Positions 23,868 through 32,793 of a stretch of DNA of 33,024 bases are shown here, piece after piece (within the stretch, counting starts at the first letter, position 1; the number at the start of each line of letters is the position of its first letter). The notes under the pieces are model-generated. The model was not told the origin of the DNA. It worked only from the letters and a program-made list of their open reading frames with translations, and searched no databases. The position numbers were made by a program, and so were the translations under genes. The stretch spans positions 1-33,024 of the forward strand of contig JANQFC010000013.1 in the NCBI GenBank assembly GCA_028278035.1, in the 5' to 3' direction. The stretch is from Chlamydiales bacterium (GTDB lineage: Bacteria; Chlamydiota; Chlamydiia; Chlamydiales; SM23-39).

Positions 23868-25184
23868 ATGAGACAAGTAATAGCTCAGGCTACAATTCAG
23901 GTAGACCCAGAAAGCTTGCACGCTCACAATATTTATCTGCATTCAAAGCACGGAAATGATGCTTCCCTACAGCAAGCTTTAGAAATAGCTTTAGATACGA
24001 TCAAAACAAGTTTTAAGCCAGGAAGATACTTTCTTCAAGTCTTAGATAATAAAAATATCCAAATAAGGGACACTCTTGGTAATTGCCTGTTTAAATCCGC
24101 AGAAGGTAAAATACAGAAAGTTTTCAATATGTATCTAGGTATAAAAAATATTGAAAATCAAGAAAAAACACCCCCTTCAAAAAACATTTTTATTAAAGCA
24201 ATAGATTACATATTCAGACAAAAATTGTACCACGCAAAAGCATGCGATATCGCTTCAATACTTTTATTCGGCTGTATAATGTTAAGTATTATATTGCACA
24301 GTCCAACTGCATTAAACATCACACATACAATATCAAATATGTCGCAACCTATTTTTGGAGGCCTGAACATTCTGGTAGGGTCCGCCCTATTATATCAATC
24401 TTATCTAAACTATAAAAAAGCAAAGAAAAATCAAAACAAAGGTAATATGAAATTAGCTATTGCCACCGCCTTTTTTTCAATAGTTATCATGGGACTCGGC
24501 GGAATATCCGTTTTATCTTTTGAACATATTACTTCTGATGTTTTATTTAAATTAGCATTAGGGTCTTGCTCAATGTTAGCTATGGGATTCGGAGTATTTA
24601 ATTTCAGCAAAGCTCAAGTACTTAAAAACAAATTAAAAAACCAATCTTTCAACAAAGTTCTAAAAGAAGAACTTGAAATAACCAAGAAAGAAAAAGAAAA
24701 CCTTAAAAAAAACATTCATAAATACACAACAGATGAGCTGAAAAACCATCTTAAAAAATTATTGTCTGAAGATCAGTTCAAGGCTATTGAAGAAAACGAT
24801 AAAGAAAACAAACGTAAACTTTTATATGTATTAGAGCTTGAAATGCTACAAAATAGAAAAACAGATCACATACAATCCATTATCGGTGAAAAATTAATTA
24901 AAGAAGCAAAAGAATTTTTAATAAATAATAAAAATGAAAAAGATTTAAAAAATAAGATATTTTCAGAGATTACCAAAAGACAAATAGCAGAAAGCTTTAG
25001 AATATTAGGGCCTATTTTAGGTATCGGGGGCTTTATATTATCCAGAACCTCTCAAATCAGCAATAAAGAGTTCACATACAACTTACTAATGCTTTTATCA
25101 ACTATCAGTGTGTTTTGGTTAAATTACATTAAATCATGGAGATATGTGCCCGTTGAAGAAAATAAAAAATGTTCGGCAACTTAA
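23868..25184 (+). CDS. Hypothetical membrane protein with coiled coil
   Basis: I do not recognise this 438-residue protein. Residues 1-100 are soluble, with an alternating strand pattern (YFLQVLDNKNIQIRDTLGN). Two hydrophobic hairpins follow at about 120-185 (ASILLFGCIMLSIILHS) and 197-245 (FFSIVIMGLGGISVLSF). Then comes a charged Lys/Glu-rich helical region at about 255-365 and a last pair of membrane segments near 378-425. AAGAGAAGAAAAATG provides a weak ribosome-binding site. It overlaps the convergent accC gene by 4 bases at its end. No catalytic motif is visible. Confidence 0.68.
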   Translation: MRQVIAQATIQVDPESLHAHNIYLHSKHGNDASLQQALEIALDTIKTSFKPGRYFLQVLDNKNIQIRDTLGNCLFKSAEGKIQKVFNMYLGIKNIENQEKTPPSKNIFIKAIDYIFRQKLYHAKACDIASILLFGCIMLSIILHSPTALNITHTISNMSQPIFGGLNILVGSALLYQSYLNYKKAKKNQNKGNMKLAIATAFFSIVIMGLGGISVLSFEHITSDVLFKLALGSCSMLAMGFGVFNFSKAQVLKNKLKNQSFNKVLKEELEITKKEKENLKKNIHKYTTDELKNHLKKLLSEDQFKAIEENDKENKRKLLYVLELEMLQNRKTDHIQSIIGEKLIKEAKEFLINNKNEKDLKNKIFSEITKRQIAESFRILGPILGIGGFILSRTSQISNKEFTYNLLMLLSTISVFWLNYIKSWRYVPVEENKKCSAT

Positions 25185-26548
25185 GGTTTTTTGTTTTTCT
25201 TGAACCTGCACCCTCGGGCAATTAATTCATCTATATAGTTTAAGTTATACTTTCCTTGCAAAAAGTTATTATCTTCCAACATGTAAAGATGAAAGTCTAT
25301 CGTAGATTTTACTCCCTCAATATGAAATTCTTTTAAAGCTCTTTTTGCAATAGCTACAGCATCTGATCTGTTTTTTCCCTTTACGATTAACTTTGCTATC
25401 ATAGAATCATAATATGGAGGAATTTTATACCCTGCATAACAGGCACTGTCCAATCTTATACTCGGTCCGCCTGGAGGAATATAATATTTTAGCTCTCCTG
25501 GTGAAGGTGTAAAGTTTGTCGACGGATCTTCTGCATTTATTCTAAATTCAAATACATGGCCATTAAATGTAATATTTTTTTGCTTAAAAGATAATTTTTC
25601 GCCTTGAGCTATTTTTATCTGCTCTTTTACTAAATCGACATTAGTTAATTCCTCCGTTACAGTATGCTCCACTTGTATTCTTGTATTCATCTCCATGAAA
25701 TAAAAATGATTGTTCTCATCAATCAAAAATTCTACTGTCCCGCAGGAATAGTACTTGGCCTGTTTAGCTATGTTAATAGCTGCTTGGCCCATTTTTTTCC
25801 GCATGCTGTTAGTAACTATAGGAGATGGGCTTTCTTCTATTAACTTCTGTCTTCTTCTTTGAATGGAACAATCCCTTTCTCCCAAATGAACATAGTTACC
25901 ATATTTATCCCCAATAATCTGTATTTCTACGTGTCTGGGATTAACAATCATTTTTTCTAAATAAATATCAGAATTATTAAAGCTGGCCTCTGCTTCAGCC
26001 TGTGCTGCAAGAAACTTTTTAATAAAATCATCTTCCGAATCCGCAATTCTGATTCCTTTTCCACCGCCGCCGGCCACTGCTTTAATAAAAATAGGAAAGC
26101 CTATTTTTCTCGCCTCTTTTAAAGCTTCTGTCACATCTTTTACAATACCTTCCGTGCCTGGTATAACCGGACATTTTGCTTTTCTGGCTATTTCTTTGGC
26201 ATTGGCTTTATCTCCGAGTAAAGATATTGACTTATGAGACGGCCCTATAAACTGCAGCCCACAGCTTTCACAAATAGATGCAAACTTAGCATTTTCCGCT
26301 AAAAAACCATACCCCGGATGAATAGCGTCTGCCCCTGTAATTTCACATGCAGATAATATATTAGATACTTTTAAATAAGACTTAGCAGACAAAGCCTCTC
26401 CAATACAGATAGCTTCATCTGCTAATAGAACATGCAGCGATTCCGCATCGGCTTCTGAATAAACAGCAACAGTCGAAATACCTAAATCATAACATGCTCT
26501 AATAATTCTAACGGCTATTTCACCGCGATTGGCTATTAATACTTTCAT
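25181..26548 (-). CDS. accC: Biotin carboxylase (acetyl-CoA carboxylase subunit)
   Basis: A full-length 455-residue ATP-grasp enzyme. Conserved blocks: VLIANRGEIAVRIIRACYDL at the N-terminus, ADAIHPGYGFLAENA, the glycine loop AVAGGGGKGIRI, LGERDCSIQRRRQKLIEE, and the catalytic EMNTRIQVEHTVTE. It carboxylates biotin on the carrier protein with ATP and bicarbonate, the first half-reaction of acetyl-CoA carboxylase. It follows accB 2 bases later at the end of a leftward operon. No carboxyltransferase subunits lie in this window, so the complete complex would need genes elsewhere. Confidence 0.96.
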   Translation of the reverse strand: MKVLIANRGEIAVRIIRACYDLGISTVAVYSEADAESLHVLLADEAICIGEALSAKSYLKVSNILSACEITGADAIHPGYGFLAENAKFASICESCGLQFIGPSHKSISLLGDKANAKEIARKAKCPVIPGTEGIVKDVTEALKEARKIGFPIFIKAVAGGGGKGIRIADSEDDFIKKFLAAQAEAEASFNNSDIYLEKMIVNPRHVEIQIIGDKYGNYVHLGERDCSIQRRRQKLIEESPSPIVTNSMRKKMGQAAINIAKQAKYYSCGTVEFLIDENNHFYFMEMNTRIQVEHTVTEELTNVDLVKEQIKIAQGEKLSFKQKNITFNGHVFEFRINAEDPSTNFTPSPGELKYYIPPGGPSIRLDSACYAGYKIPPYYDSMIAKLIVKGKNRSDAVAIAKRALKEFHIEGVKSTIDFHLYMLEDNNFLQGKYNLNYIDELIARGCRFKKNKKP

Positions 26549-26550
26549 AT

Positions 26551-26973
26551 TTACTCTATTACAAACAGTTTAGTTCCATATTCTATCGGCTGAGCATTTT
26601 CAACCAATATTTGTTTTATTGTACCTTTTTTTCCGGCTTTTACTTCATTCATTACTTTCATGGCTTCAATAATGCAGATCACTGTGCCTTCCGTTACTTT
26701 ATCACCGACTTTAACAAAATCAGGCTGATCTGGTGATGAAGCTGCATAAAAAGTCCCTACCATTGGAGATTCAACAAAATGTCCGTCCTCAATAACCGGT
26801 TTGATCTCTTCTTTTGCTACATAACCTGGCCTTGGAGCCTCATGAACATGCTCATGTTTATGAGCAGTTTCTTTTTCTAAAGCAATCTCAAATTCTCCAT
26901 CTCTTAAATGAAGCTTTTTCAAATTACTTTCTTCTAATAAAGCTATGATCTTTTTTATTTCATTTAACTGCAT
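26551..26973 (-). CDS. accB: Biotin carboxyl carrier protein
   Basis: A 140-residue protein with an N-terminal domain resembling the AccB start (LNEIKKIIALLEESNL), a linker with a His/Glu run (AHKHEHVHEAPRPGY), and a C-terminal biotinyl domain with ESPMVGTFYAASSPD and the biotinylation motif EAMKVMNE (Lys106). It shuttles carboxybiotin between the carboxylase and transferase sites. It is shorter than E. coli AccB (156). The two-base gap to accC and to efp indicates one transcript. Confidence 0.95.
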   Translation of the reverse strand: MQLNEIKKIIALLEESNLKKLHLRDGEFEIALEKETAHKHEHVHEAPRPGYVAKEEIKPVIEDGHFVESPMVGTFYAASSPDQPDFVKVGDKVTEGTVICIIEAMKVMNEVKAGKKGTIKQILVENAQPIEYGTKLFVIE

Positions 26974-26975
26974 AA

Positions 26976-27533
26976 TTAAACCCTTTGTATAAATTCATTT
27001 TCAGCCGTATCAACTTTAATAATGTCACCTACTTCTACAAATAACGGCACCTGCACTTTTGCCCCTGTTTCCAATTCAGCCTGTTTAGTTGAATTAGATA
27101 CCGTTAACTTATCTTCTAAAGACTCTGTTTTTACAATCATTAATTCTAAAAACTGAGGAAGCTCAACTGAAAAAATTGCATCACCGTAAAAAAATGATTT
27201 TATTCTTGTTCCTTCTTTTAAATAGTTGATCCTGTCTTTTAAAATTTCAGGAGATACAATAACCTGTTCTAATTCATCCACGTCCAAAAATAAATAATCC
27301 CTTCCTTCCGGATAAAGGTATTCCAATTGATGTTCCACCAAAGATACTTCATTAAGGCTTTGAGATAATTTAAAGTTTTTCTCTGATACCTTTTCAGACA
27401 TCAGGTCTCTTAATTTCGTTTTAATAAAAGGAGTGCCCTTTGGCATTGTAACTTTTACACAAGATTCAACTCTATAAATCTTGCCGCTAATATTAATTGT
27501 CATTCCTGGTGTAAGCTGATTGCTTGTTGTCAT
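26976..27533 (-). CDS. efp: Translation elongation factor P
   Basis: A 185-residue, three-domain protein of normal EF-P length: KOW-like domain with the loop TMPKGTPFIKTKLRDL, where Lys32 would be the modified tip residue (Lys34 in E. coli), central OB-like domain and C-terminal OB domain (GAKVQVPLFVEVGDIIKVDT, the EF-P signature). It relieves ribosome stalling at polyproline stretches. No genes for EF-P modification (epmA, epmB) are in the window. It sits between the HAD gene (1 base) and accB (2 bases); efp next to accB/accC is a frequent bacterial arrangement. Confidence 0.95.
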   Translation of the reverse strand: MTTSNQLTPGMTINISGKIYRVESCVKVTMPKGTPFIKTKLRDLMSEKVSEKNFKLSQSLNEVSLVEHQLEYLYPEGRDYLFLDVDELEQVIVSPEILKDRINYLKEGTRIKSFFYGDAIFSVELPQFLELMIVKTESLEDKLTVSNSTKQAELETGAKVQVPLFVEVGDIIKVDTAENEFIQRV

Positions 27534-27534
27534 T

Positions 27535-28203
27535 TTATCCCCTAATTTTTTTGTTAATAATTTCTAAAATACTATTAAGCTCATTAATTTGAAAATCAAC
27601 ATTTTCATCTTTTTCAAGATTTTTTCCTCTCCCATGTCTCATATGCACTGTCGTACACCCCATTTTTTTTGCAGGCATAAGATCATTACGTATCTTGTCG
27701 CCTACAACTATGACAGCAGAAGAATCGATGTTTAACTCTTCAATTAATTTTTTGTATTCCCAGCCTTTTTCATTTTGTGTTACTACTATTTTACTAAAAA
27801 AAGCAGTATCTATTCCAGCTTTTTTAAGCTTTTGATACTGAAGGTTTTTAACTCCCATTGTAACTATGGCCAACTTATGCTTTTGATATAAAGTACTTAA
27901 AACATCTTTAGCATTTTTTAAAGTAAAAATTTTAATATCACTTGGAAGGTCGGAATATATAGATCTAACGGCAATATCAAAATATTTAGGATCTTTTTGC
28001 AACTTTTCTAAAAATTTTTTAATAACATCTTGTGAGCTGTAAGCTGTTTTATGAATTTTTAAAATTTCAGACACAGCAAAATGTTTATTCTCCAGCTCCA
28101 GCCCTTTTTCCATCATATGATAAACAGCTCTTTTTAATACTATAGGAGTTATAGTATTAGTTGTTTCTATGAGAGTGTCGTCTAAATCAAATATGATTAA
28201 CAA
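27535..28203 (-). CDS. HAD superfamily hydrolase (subfamily IA)
   Basis: A 222-residue protein with the four HAD motifs: I, IIFDLDDTLIET (nucleophile Asp); II, LAIVTMGVKN; III, a Lys in EKGWEYKKLIEEL; and IV, VIVVGDKIRNDLMPAKKMG. An alpha-helical C1-type cap lies between motif I and II, about residues 18-90, as in phosphoglycolate-phosphatase-like members. The substrate, a small phosphomonoester, is unknown. It overlaps yvcK by 17 bases and ends 1 base before efp. Confidence 0.9.
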   Translation of the reverse strand: MLIIFDLDDTLIETTNTITPIVLKRAVYHMMEKGLELENKHFAVSEILKIHKTAYSSQDVIKKFLEKLQKDPKYFDIAVRSIYSDLPSDIKIFTLKNAKDVLSTLYQKHKLAIVTMGVKNLQYQKLKKAGIDTAFFSKIVVTQNEKGWEYKKLIEELNIDSSAVIVVGDKIRNDLMPAKKMGCTTVHMRHGRGKNLEKDENVDFQINELNSILEIINKKIRG

Positions 28204-29158
28204 TTTTTATTATCTCTTTTGCTAGTTTACTTGAATCATGCCTTATCAAACTGCGTCTCATTAAATCAGTTTTATAAGAAGCTGCTATAGGGCCTAATAA
28301 ATCACAGGCTATTACCCTTGATTCAAAAAGATCATTTTCTACAACGTCCCCTTCTTCCTGATAAGACATAACTAATTCTTCAGGGGGTTTTTTGTTATTA
28401 ACTATGATGTAATCAAAAACATCTTTATCCATAAACCTTAATAACTCATGCAGATTATTACTGACCTTATGCCCGGTAGTCTGACCTTTTCTATTCATCA
28501 AATTCGCAATAAAAACTTTTTTTGCCTGAGTTTTTTTCAAGGCCTCTGTTACCCCCTGCACCAAAAGGTTAGGAATAATAGATGTATATATTCCTCCCGG
28601 ACCCAGTACAATAAGATCCGCATTCATTATCTCATCTATCACTCTAGGATTTACTTTTGGAAAAGGCTCTAGATAAATACTTTTATATCCTTGATCAATT
28701 TCCTGAGATAAATAGATCTGTCCTTCTCCTTCCAATAATTTCCTGTTGTTCAAAATCATTTTAAGATGTACTTGATTCATGGTAACTGGAATGACATTGC
28801 CTTTAATGTACAATATCCTGCCCGCCTCTTCTACAGCCTTTTCAAAACTGCCTGTGACTTTTTCTAAAGCTGAAAGTAATAAATTTCCAAAACTATGCCC
28901 ACCTAAATTCCCATTTTCGAATCTGTAATTCATCAAGCTTCTCATTAGTCTGGAAGAATTTGACAAAGCCACTAAGCACTGCCTGACATCGCCTGGAGGC
29001 AAAACGCCCAGTTCATCTCTTAATATCCCTGTACTACCGCCGCTATCAGCCATAGAAACTATAGCTGAAAGATCAACATCATAATTTTTAAGACCTTTTA
29101 AAACAACAAAGTTGCCGGTTCCTCCTCCAATTACGACGATTTTTTTTCTCATATGCAA
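28187..29158 (-). CDS. yvcK: YvcK/CofD-like protein (gluconeogenesis factor)
   Basis: A 323-residue protein with the N-terminal nucleotide-binding GGGTGNFVVLKGLK, SMADSGGSTGILRDELGVLP and PPGDVRQCLVALS blocks, then GHSFGNLLLSALE and VLGPGGIYTSIIPNLLVQGV, all diagnostic of YvcK. The protein binds UDP-sugar and is needed for normal morphology and gluconeogenic growth in Bacillus. In many bacteria it sits with rapZ and whiA; neither is here. It overlaps rpe by 10 bases and the HAD gene by 17, so it is part of the same transcript. Confidence 0.92.
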   Translation of the reverse strand: MHMRKKIVVIGGGTGNFVVLKGLKNYDVDLSAIVSMADSGGSTGILRDELGVLPPGDVRQCLVALSNSSRLMRSLMNYRFENGNLGGHSFGNLLLSALEKVTGSFEKAVEEAGRILYIKGNVIPVTMNQVHLKMILNNRKLLEGEGQIYLSQEIDQGYKSIYLEPFPKVNPRVIDEIMNADLIVLGPGGIYTSIIPNLLVQGVTEALKKTQAKKVFIANLMNRKGQTTGHKVSNNLHELLRFMDKDVFDYIIVNNKKPPEELVMSYQEEGDVVENDLFESRVIACDLLGPIAASYKTDLMRRSLIRHDSSKLAKEIIKIVNHI

Positions 29159-29808
29159 TTTCTTAAATTTTTAACGGCTTCCGACATATCCTTTTGGGAA
29201 AATAAGTATGAACCCGATACTAAAAAGTTAGCTCCCGCTTTTGCACATAATTTACCGGTATCTTGATTTATTCCCCCATCCACCTGAATATCAAAATTAA
29301 GTTTCATATCCTCTTTTATTTTCTTGGCTTCTTGAATTTTATCAACTATAGATGGAATAAACTTTTGTCCTCCAAACCCAGGGTTGACAGACATAAATAA
29401 TATTAGGTCCGCATAAGGTAAATATCTTTCTGCCAACTGGAAAGATGTTTCCGGGTTAAAAGCAAGACCTGCTTTTTTCCCGCATTTTTTAATAAAATTC
29501 AAAGTATCTTCAACATCTTCTGTAGCCTCAAAATGAAATGTTATGATATCAGCTCCGGCCTCAATGAACTTTTCTATGTAATCAAAGGGATTATATATCA
29601 TTAAATGCACATCTAATTCTATGTCAGTACATCTTTTTACTGCAGAGGTAATCTTTGGCCCCATTGAAAGATTTGGAACAAAATGACCGTCCATAACATC
29701 TATATGAATAGCATCTGCTTTTGTATCTTCAATTTTTTTTAATTCTTTTGCCAAGTGGGCAAAGTCACATGATAATAAGGAAGGCGCTATTTTAATACTT
29801 GATTTCAT
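29149..29808 (-). CDS. rpe: Ribulose-phosphate 3-epimerase
   Basis: A 219-residue TIM-barrel enzyme with all family blocks: IAPSLLSCDFAHLAKEL, HIDVMDGHFVPNLSMGP (metal ligands), LDVHLMIYNP, FHFEA, LFMSVNPGFGGQKFIP, and IQVDGGINQDT, with a final GSYLF phosphate-binding loop. It interconverts ribulose 5-phosphate and xylulose 5-phosphate in the pentose phosphate pathway in the cytoplasm. Length is normal. It precedes yvcK with a 10-base overlap and follows the large unknown gene by 75 bases. Confidence 0.95.
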   Translation of the reverse strand: MKSSIKIAPSLLSCDFAHLAKELKKIEDTKADAIHIDVMDGHFVPNLSMGPKITSAVKRCTDIELDVHLMIYNPFDYIEKFIEAGADIITFHFEATEDVEDTLNFIKKCGKKAGLAFNPETSFQLAERYLPYADLILFMSVNPGFGGQKFIPSIVDKIQEAKKIKEDMKLNFDIQVDGGINQDTGKLCAKAGANFLVSGSYLFSQKDMSEAVKNLRNCI

Positions 29809-29883
29809 ATACTTTCAAAAGTTTTAACATATTAAATTAACTATCTTATGTGCAAAAGTCAAGAATTTACAATTATAAAAAAA

Positions 29884-31818
29884 TTATTTAAGGTTATCTT
29901 GAATTTTATGAAATAAAAGATCCTGTTTTTCTTTATTATCTGATAAATAGACATATCCCAAATACATAGTCTCATGAGAATTTAAAGAAAAAGACACAAG
30001 CTCTGATGATAAAAAGTTTAGTTTTTCTATTTCGTCCATAACAACCTTTTTCTTCAAAGATTCATGCATTGGAATAATAATGCAAATCTGCTTAGCTTCT
30101 TTTTTGAATAATATATCGTTATTTCTCTTAATTCTGGTCTCTTCTCTTTTGATCGCATTTAAAAGCATTAAAAATATATCTTTCAAAGTCTGCGGTTTGA
30201 TTATGGTAGACATTTCAACCGGAGATATAGAATAAAAAAACTTTTCTAACAATACTTCGTTTTGTTTGCCGATATCAGCTAAATAACTCTTTAATTCAGT
30301 AAACACTTCATTTTGCTTGTAGATCATTCCTCCATTATAATCCCTCACCTCCCCAAAGATCCGGACCAGCTCATTTAAAATATCTCTTCTAGCCTTATTT
30401 ATATCCACAGTATGGTCATCTCTTAAATAATCCCCACTTGAAAGCTGTGCTCTAAATACATTGGCTTCTTTTAGGTATTTTCTTCTAATGATCCCTACTT
30501 TTTTTACTCTGTCTTGAATTAACTTCATTAGAGTTTTAGATCTAATTATTATTTCCCTCAAAGGAAGGTCGTTCATTTTCAATACTCTTAAAAAGATAAT
30601 ATTGAAGGTAAGGTCCATGCTAGTCTGCTTATCAAAAGAAATAATTACCTGAGGAATATCATGTACATATTTTAATTGATGGGAAAGCGTCATCACATTT
30701 CTCATGATCTCTTCTTCATTTCTCGGCATGAATACCGGATGTAGAAGCTGTTCTACATTACCTTTTAAATAAGCCGGCAGCTTTTCTTTTAAAAGTTTTA
30801 TCTCATCATGAGAAAAATTTTTATTATCCGGTTTTTCAATTTCCAAATAACAGGTCTGAATAGAATTTCTAGAGTTTTTATCAACAAAATAAGATTTATC
30901 AACAGCTTTGGCATCTTTAATAAAATAATTAACAGCTTTTATTAAGTGCCTTTTTTCAAAAACTTCATGTTCTTTAACAAAATTGAGTCCAACCAGCATT
31001 CCCAAGACAATTTTTACACTACCTTTAGAATCTTTCAATCTTGTTTTTATCAATTTCAAAACTACATATCTCTTATCCGGCACAATATCGATATTTTGCT
31101 TAATAATTTTTCTAATAGTGTACAAAATTGAAATGATTCTGCTGATATGATGATAATCCCTTTCTGATTTGAACTCATCCCTGCTCATTATTAAAAACTG
31201 CTGCATCTCGGAAAAAATATTCTTACCATACTCTTTAGGCTTAGACATCATCAAAGATCCGATTTTTTCCTGTACCATTGCCGTTTTTCTATCATTAGAA
31301 AGCCCTTTGAACTCTCTTATTCTATTAGCATGAAAATCAGATACTATCCCTAGTCTAAGTTCTGTTTCAAAAGACTTCTTATTTTGTAAAATACCTTCGA
31401 TCTCTTCTTTATTCACACTGATAATAATTTCCATTATCGTAAATTTTTCAGTTGAAAGCCTTGGAAAGATAAAATCGGATGTAAAAAATAGTTCAATATT
31501 TAATTTTTTTTGGGGAATCAGCCATCTATTGACCATATCATAAAAAAAGTTGGCTACATTATATCTTTGTTTGCACATTAAGATAATAGATACCGATCCA
31601 ATAGAATCTTTAACATCAGACCATTTAATTATGGGCAAAGCCTCATTTAAAAAAAGCTTTGCTTTATTTACTTTGTCAGCTGTTATCTCTTCTTGAAAAA
31701 AAATATTAGAAGGCAAAATTTTTCTTGCTAATACCTTTATGGCATTAACATGATGAGACCTGTCCAAACTAAAAGAATTATCTTCTTTACTAGATAAAAG
31801 ATCTAATTCTAATTTCAT
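29884..31818 (-). CDS. Large hypothetical protein (unknown, 644 aa)
   Basis: I do not recognise this protein. It has no signal peptide or membrane segment. It is rich in charged and hydrophobic helices, with a His pair in RSHHVNAIKVLARKI at about 20-34 and a repeated helical organisation (for example SLMMSKPKEYGKNIFSEMQQ and RDYHHISRIISILYTIRKII). The last 60 residues look beta-like (ICIIIPMHESLKKKVVMDEI then YLGYVYLSD). Its location in the operon between lysC (34 bases) and rpe and its normal base composition argue that it is a stable, vertically inherited gene and not an insertion. Confidence 0.72.
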   Translation of the reverse strand: MKLELDLLSSKEDNSFSLDRSHHVNAIKVLARKILPSNIFFQEEITADKVNKAKLFLNEALPIIKWSDVKDSIGSVSIILMCKQRYNVANFFYDMVNRWLIPQKKLNIELFFTSDFIFPRLSTEKFTIMEIIISVNKEEIEGILQNKKSFETELRLGIVSDFHANRIREFKGLSNDRKTAMVQEKIGSLMMSKPKEYGKNIFSEMQQFLIMSRDEFKSERDYHHISRIISILYTIRKIIKQNIDIVPDKRYVVLKLIKTRLKDSKGSVKIVLGMLVGLNFVKEHEVFEKRHLIKAVNYFIKDAKAVDKSYFVDKNSRNSIQTCYLEIEKPDNKNFSHDEIKLLKEKLPAYLKGNVEQLLHPVFMPRNEEEIMRNVMTLSHQLKYVHDIPQVIISFDKQTSMDLTFNIIFLRVLKMNDLPLREIIIRSKTLMKLIQDRVKKVGIIRRKYLKEANVFRAQLSSGDYLRDDHTVDINKARRDILNELVRIFGEVRDYNGGMIYKQNEVFTELKSYLADIGKQNEVLLEKFFYSISPVEMSTIIKPQTLKDIFLMLLNAIKREETRIKRNNDILFKKEAKQICIIIPMHESLKKKVVMDEIEKLNFLSSELVSFSLNSHETMYLGYVYLSDNKEKQDLLFHKIQDNLK

Positions 31819-31852
31819 CCTCTTTGCCCTGACTTCTTATAATTAAAAGCCC

Positions 31853-32644
31853 TTAAGTATTTTCGTATACACTTTTTTGAACTTTTGTGAAAGTATCTTT
31901 TTTTATAATTGTCTTTTTTTTATTACTTTTTAAATTAAAAGCCTTTTTAAAGTTCTTTATAATTAAGTCTATATTATTATCTGAGGCCATTTTTATACAT
32001 CTAGGATGAAGCACAAATCTTTGATTTTTTTTAACAATGTCTATTGCCTGCAGATGAGATAGTTTTTCAAAAAAAACCGCTTTTTTATTGAGCTTTGGAT
32101 CTTCAGAAAAAATCCCGTCCACATCTTTATAAAACTCAACTGTTTTTGCACTTAATGCAATTGCCAATGCAACAGCTGAAGTATCAGATCCTCCCCTGCC
32201 TAAAGTAGTTATTTCTTTATCTTCACTTACTCCCTGAAAACCAGCCACTATTACAATTTTATTGTTATTTAAAGCATCAATAATTCTAAAAGGCCTAACA
32301 TCTATTATTTTCGCATTTAAATGTTTACTACAGGTTATAATTCCGGACTGAGACCCGGTAAAGCTAATAGATTCAAGACCTTTTTTTTCCAAGGACATAG
32401 CTAAAAGAGATATACTTATTCTTTCCCCCACAGAAATAAGCATGTCCTGTTCACGCTTAGATGGGTTTTGATTGATTTGTTTAACTAAAGATAATAGTTT
32501 GTCTGTCGTCTTGCCCATAGCAGAGACTACTACTACTATATTTTTATATTCTTTTGTCTTTTGTTTGATAATATCTGCGATTTTCAAAAATCTTTTCGGA
32601 GTAGCAACAGAAGCTCCCCCGAATTTCATAATTAATGTTTTCAT
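31853..32644 (-). CDS. lysC: Aspartate kinase catalytic domain, without ACT domains
   Basis: A 263-residue amino-acid-kinase-fold protein with the aspartokinase signature MKFGGASVATPKRF, VVVVSAMGKTTDKL, FTGSQSGIIT, IVAGFQGVSEDKEITTLGRG followed by GSDTSAVALA, and KDVDGIFSEDPKL. It ends soon after LHPRCIKMASDNNI, where other aspartokinases (about 400 residues) go on to two ACT domains for allosteric control by lysine or threonine. It phosphorylates aspartate at the head of the diaminopimelate/lysine/threonine pathway. No other pathway gene is nearby. Loss of ACT would mean no feedback control; a separate regulatory subunit elsewhere is the alternative. Confidence 0.87.
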   Translation of the reverse strand: MKTLIMKFGGASVATPKRFLKIADIIKQKTKEYKNIVVVVSAMGKTTDKLLSLVKQINQNPSKREQDMLISVGERISISLLAMSLEKKGLESISFTGSQSGIITCSKHLNAKIIDVRPFRIIDALNNNKIVIVAGFQGVSEDKEITTLGRGGSDTSAVALAIALSAKTVEFYKDVDGIFSEDPKLNKKAVFFEKLSHLQAIDIVKKNQRFVLHPRCIKMASDNNIDLIIKNFKKAFNLKSNKKKTIIKKDTFTKVQKSVYENT

Positions 32645-32793
32645 GTAAATAATTATTAATTTAATACTAACCGCATTTTATGCTCTTTTTTTATTAAATG
32701 TCACAATAAAAAAAGAAATATAAATTAATATATCTTTTCCAAATAGCTATTCCGATTAATGCAATATAACAGACAGAAGGTATTTATTATTTT

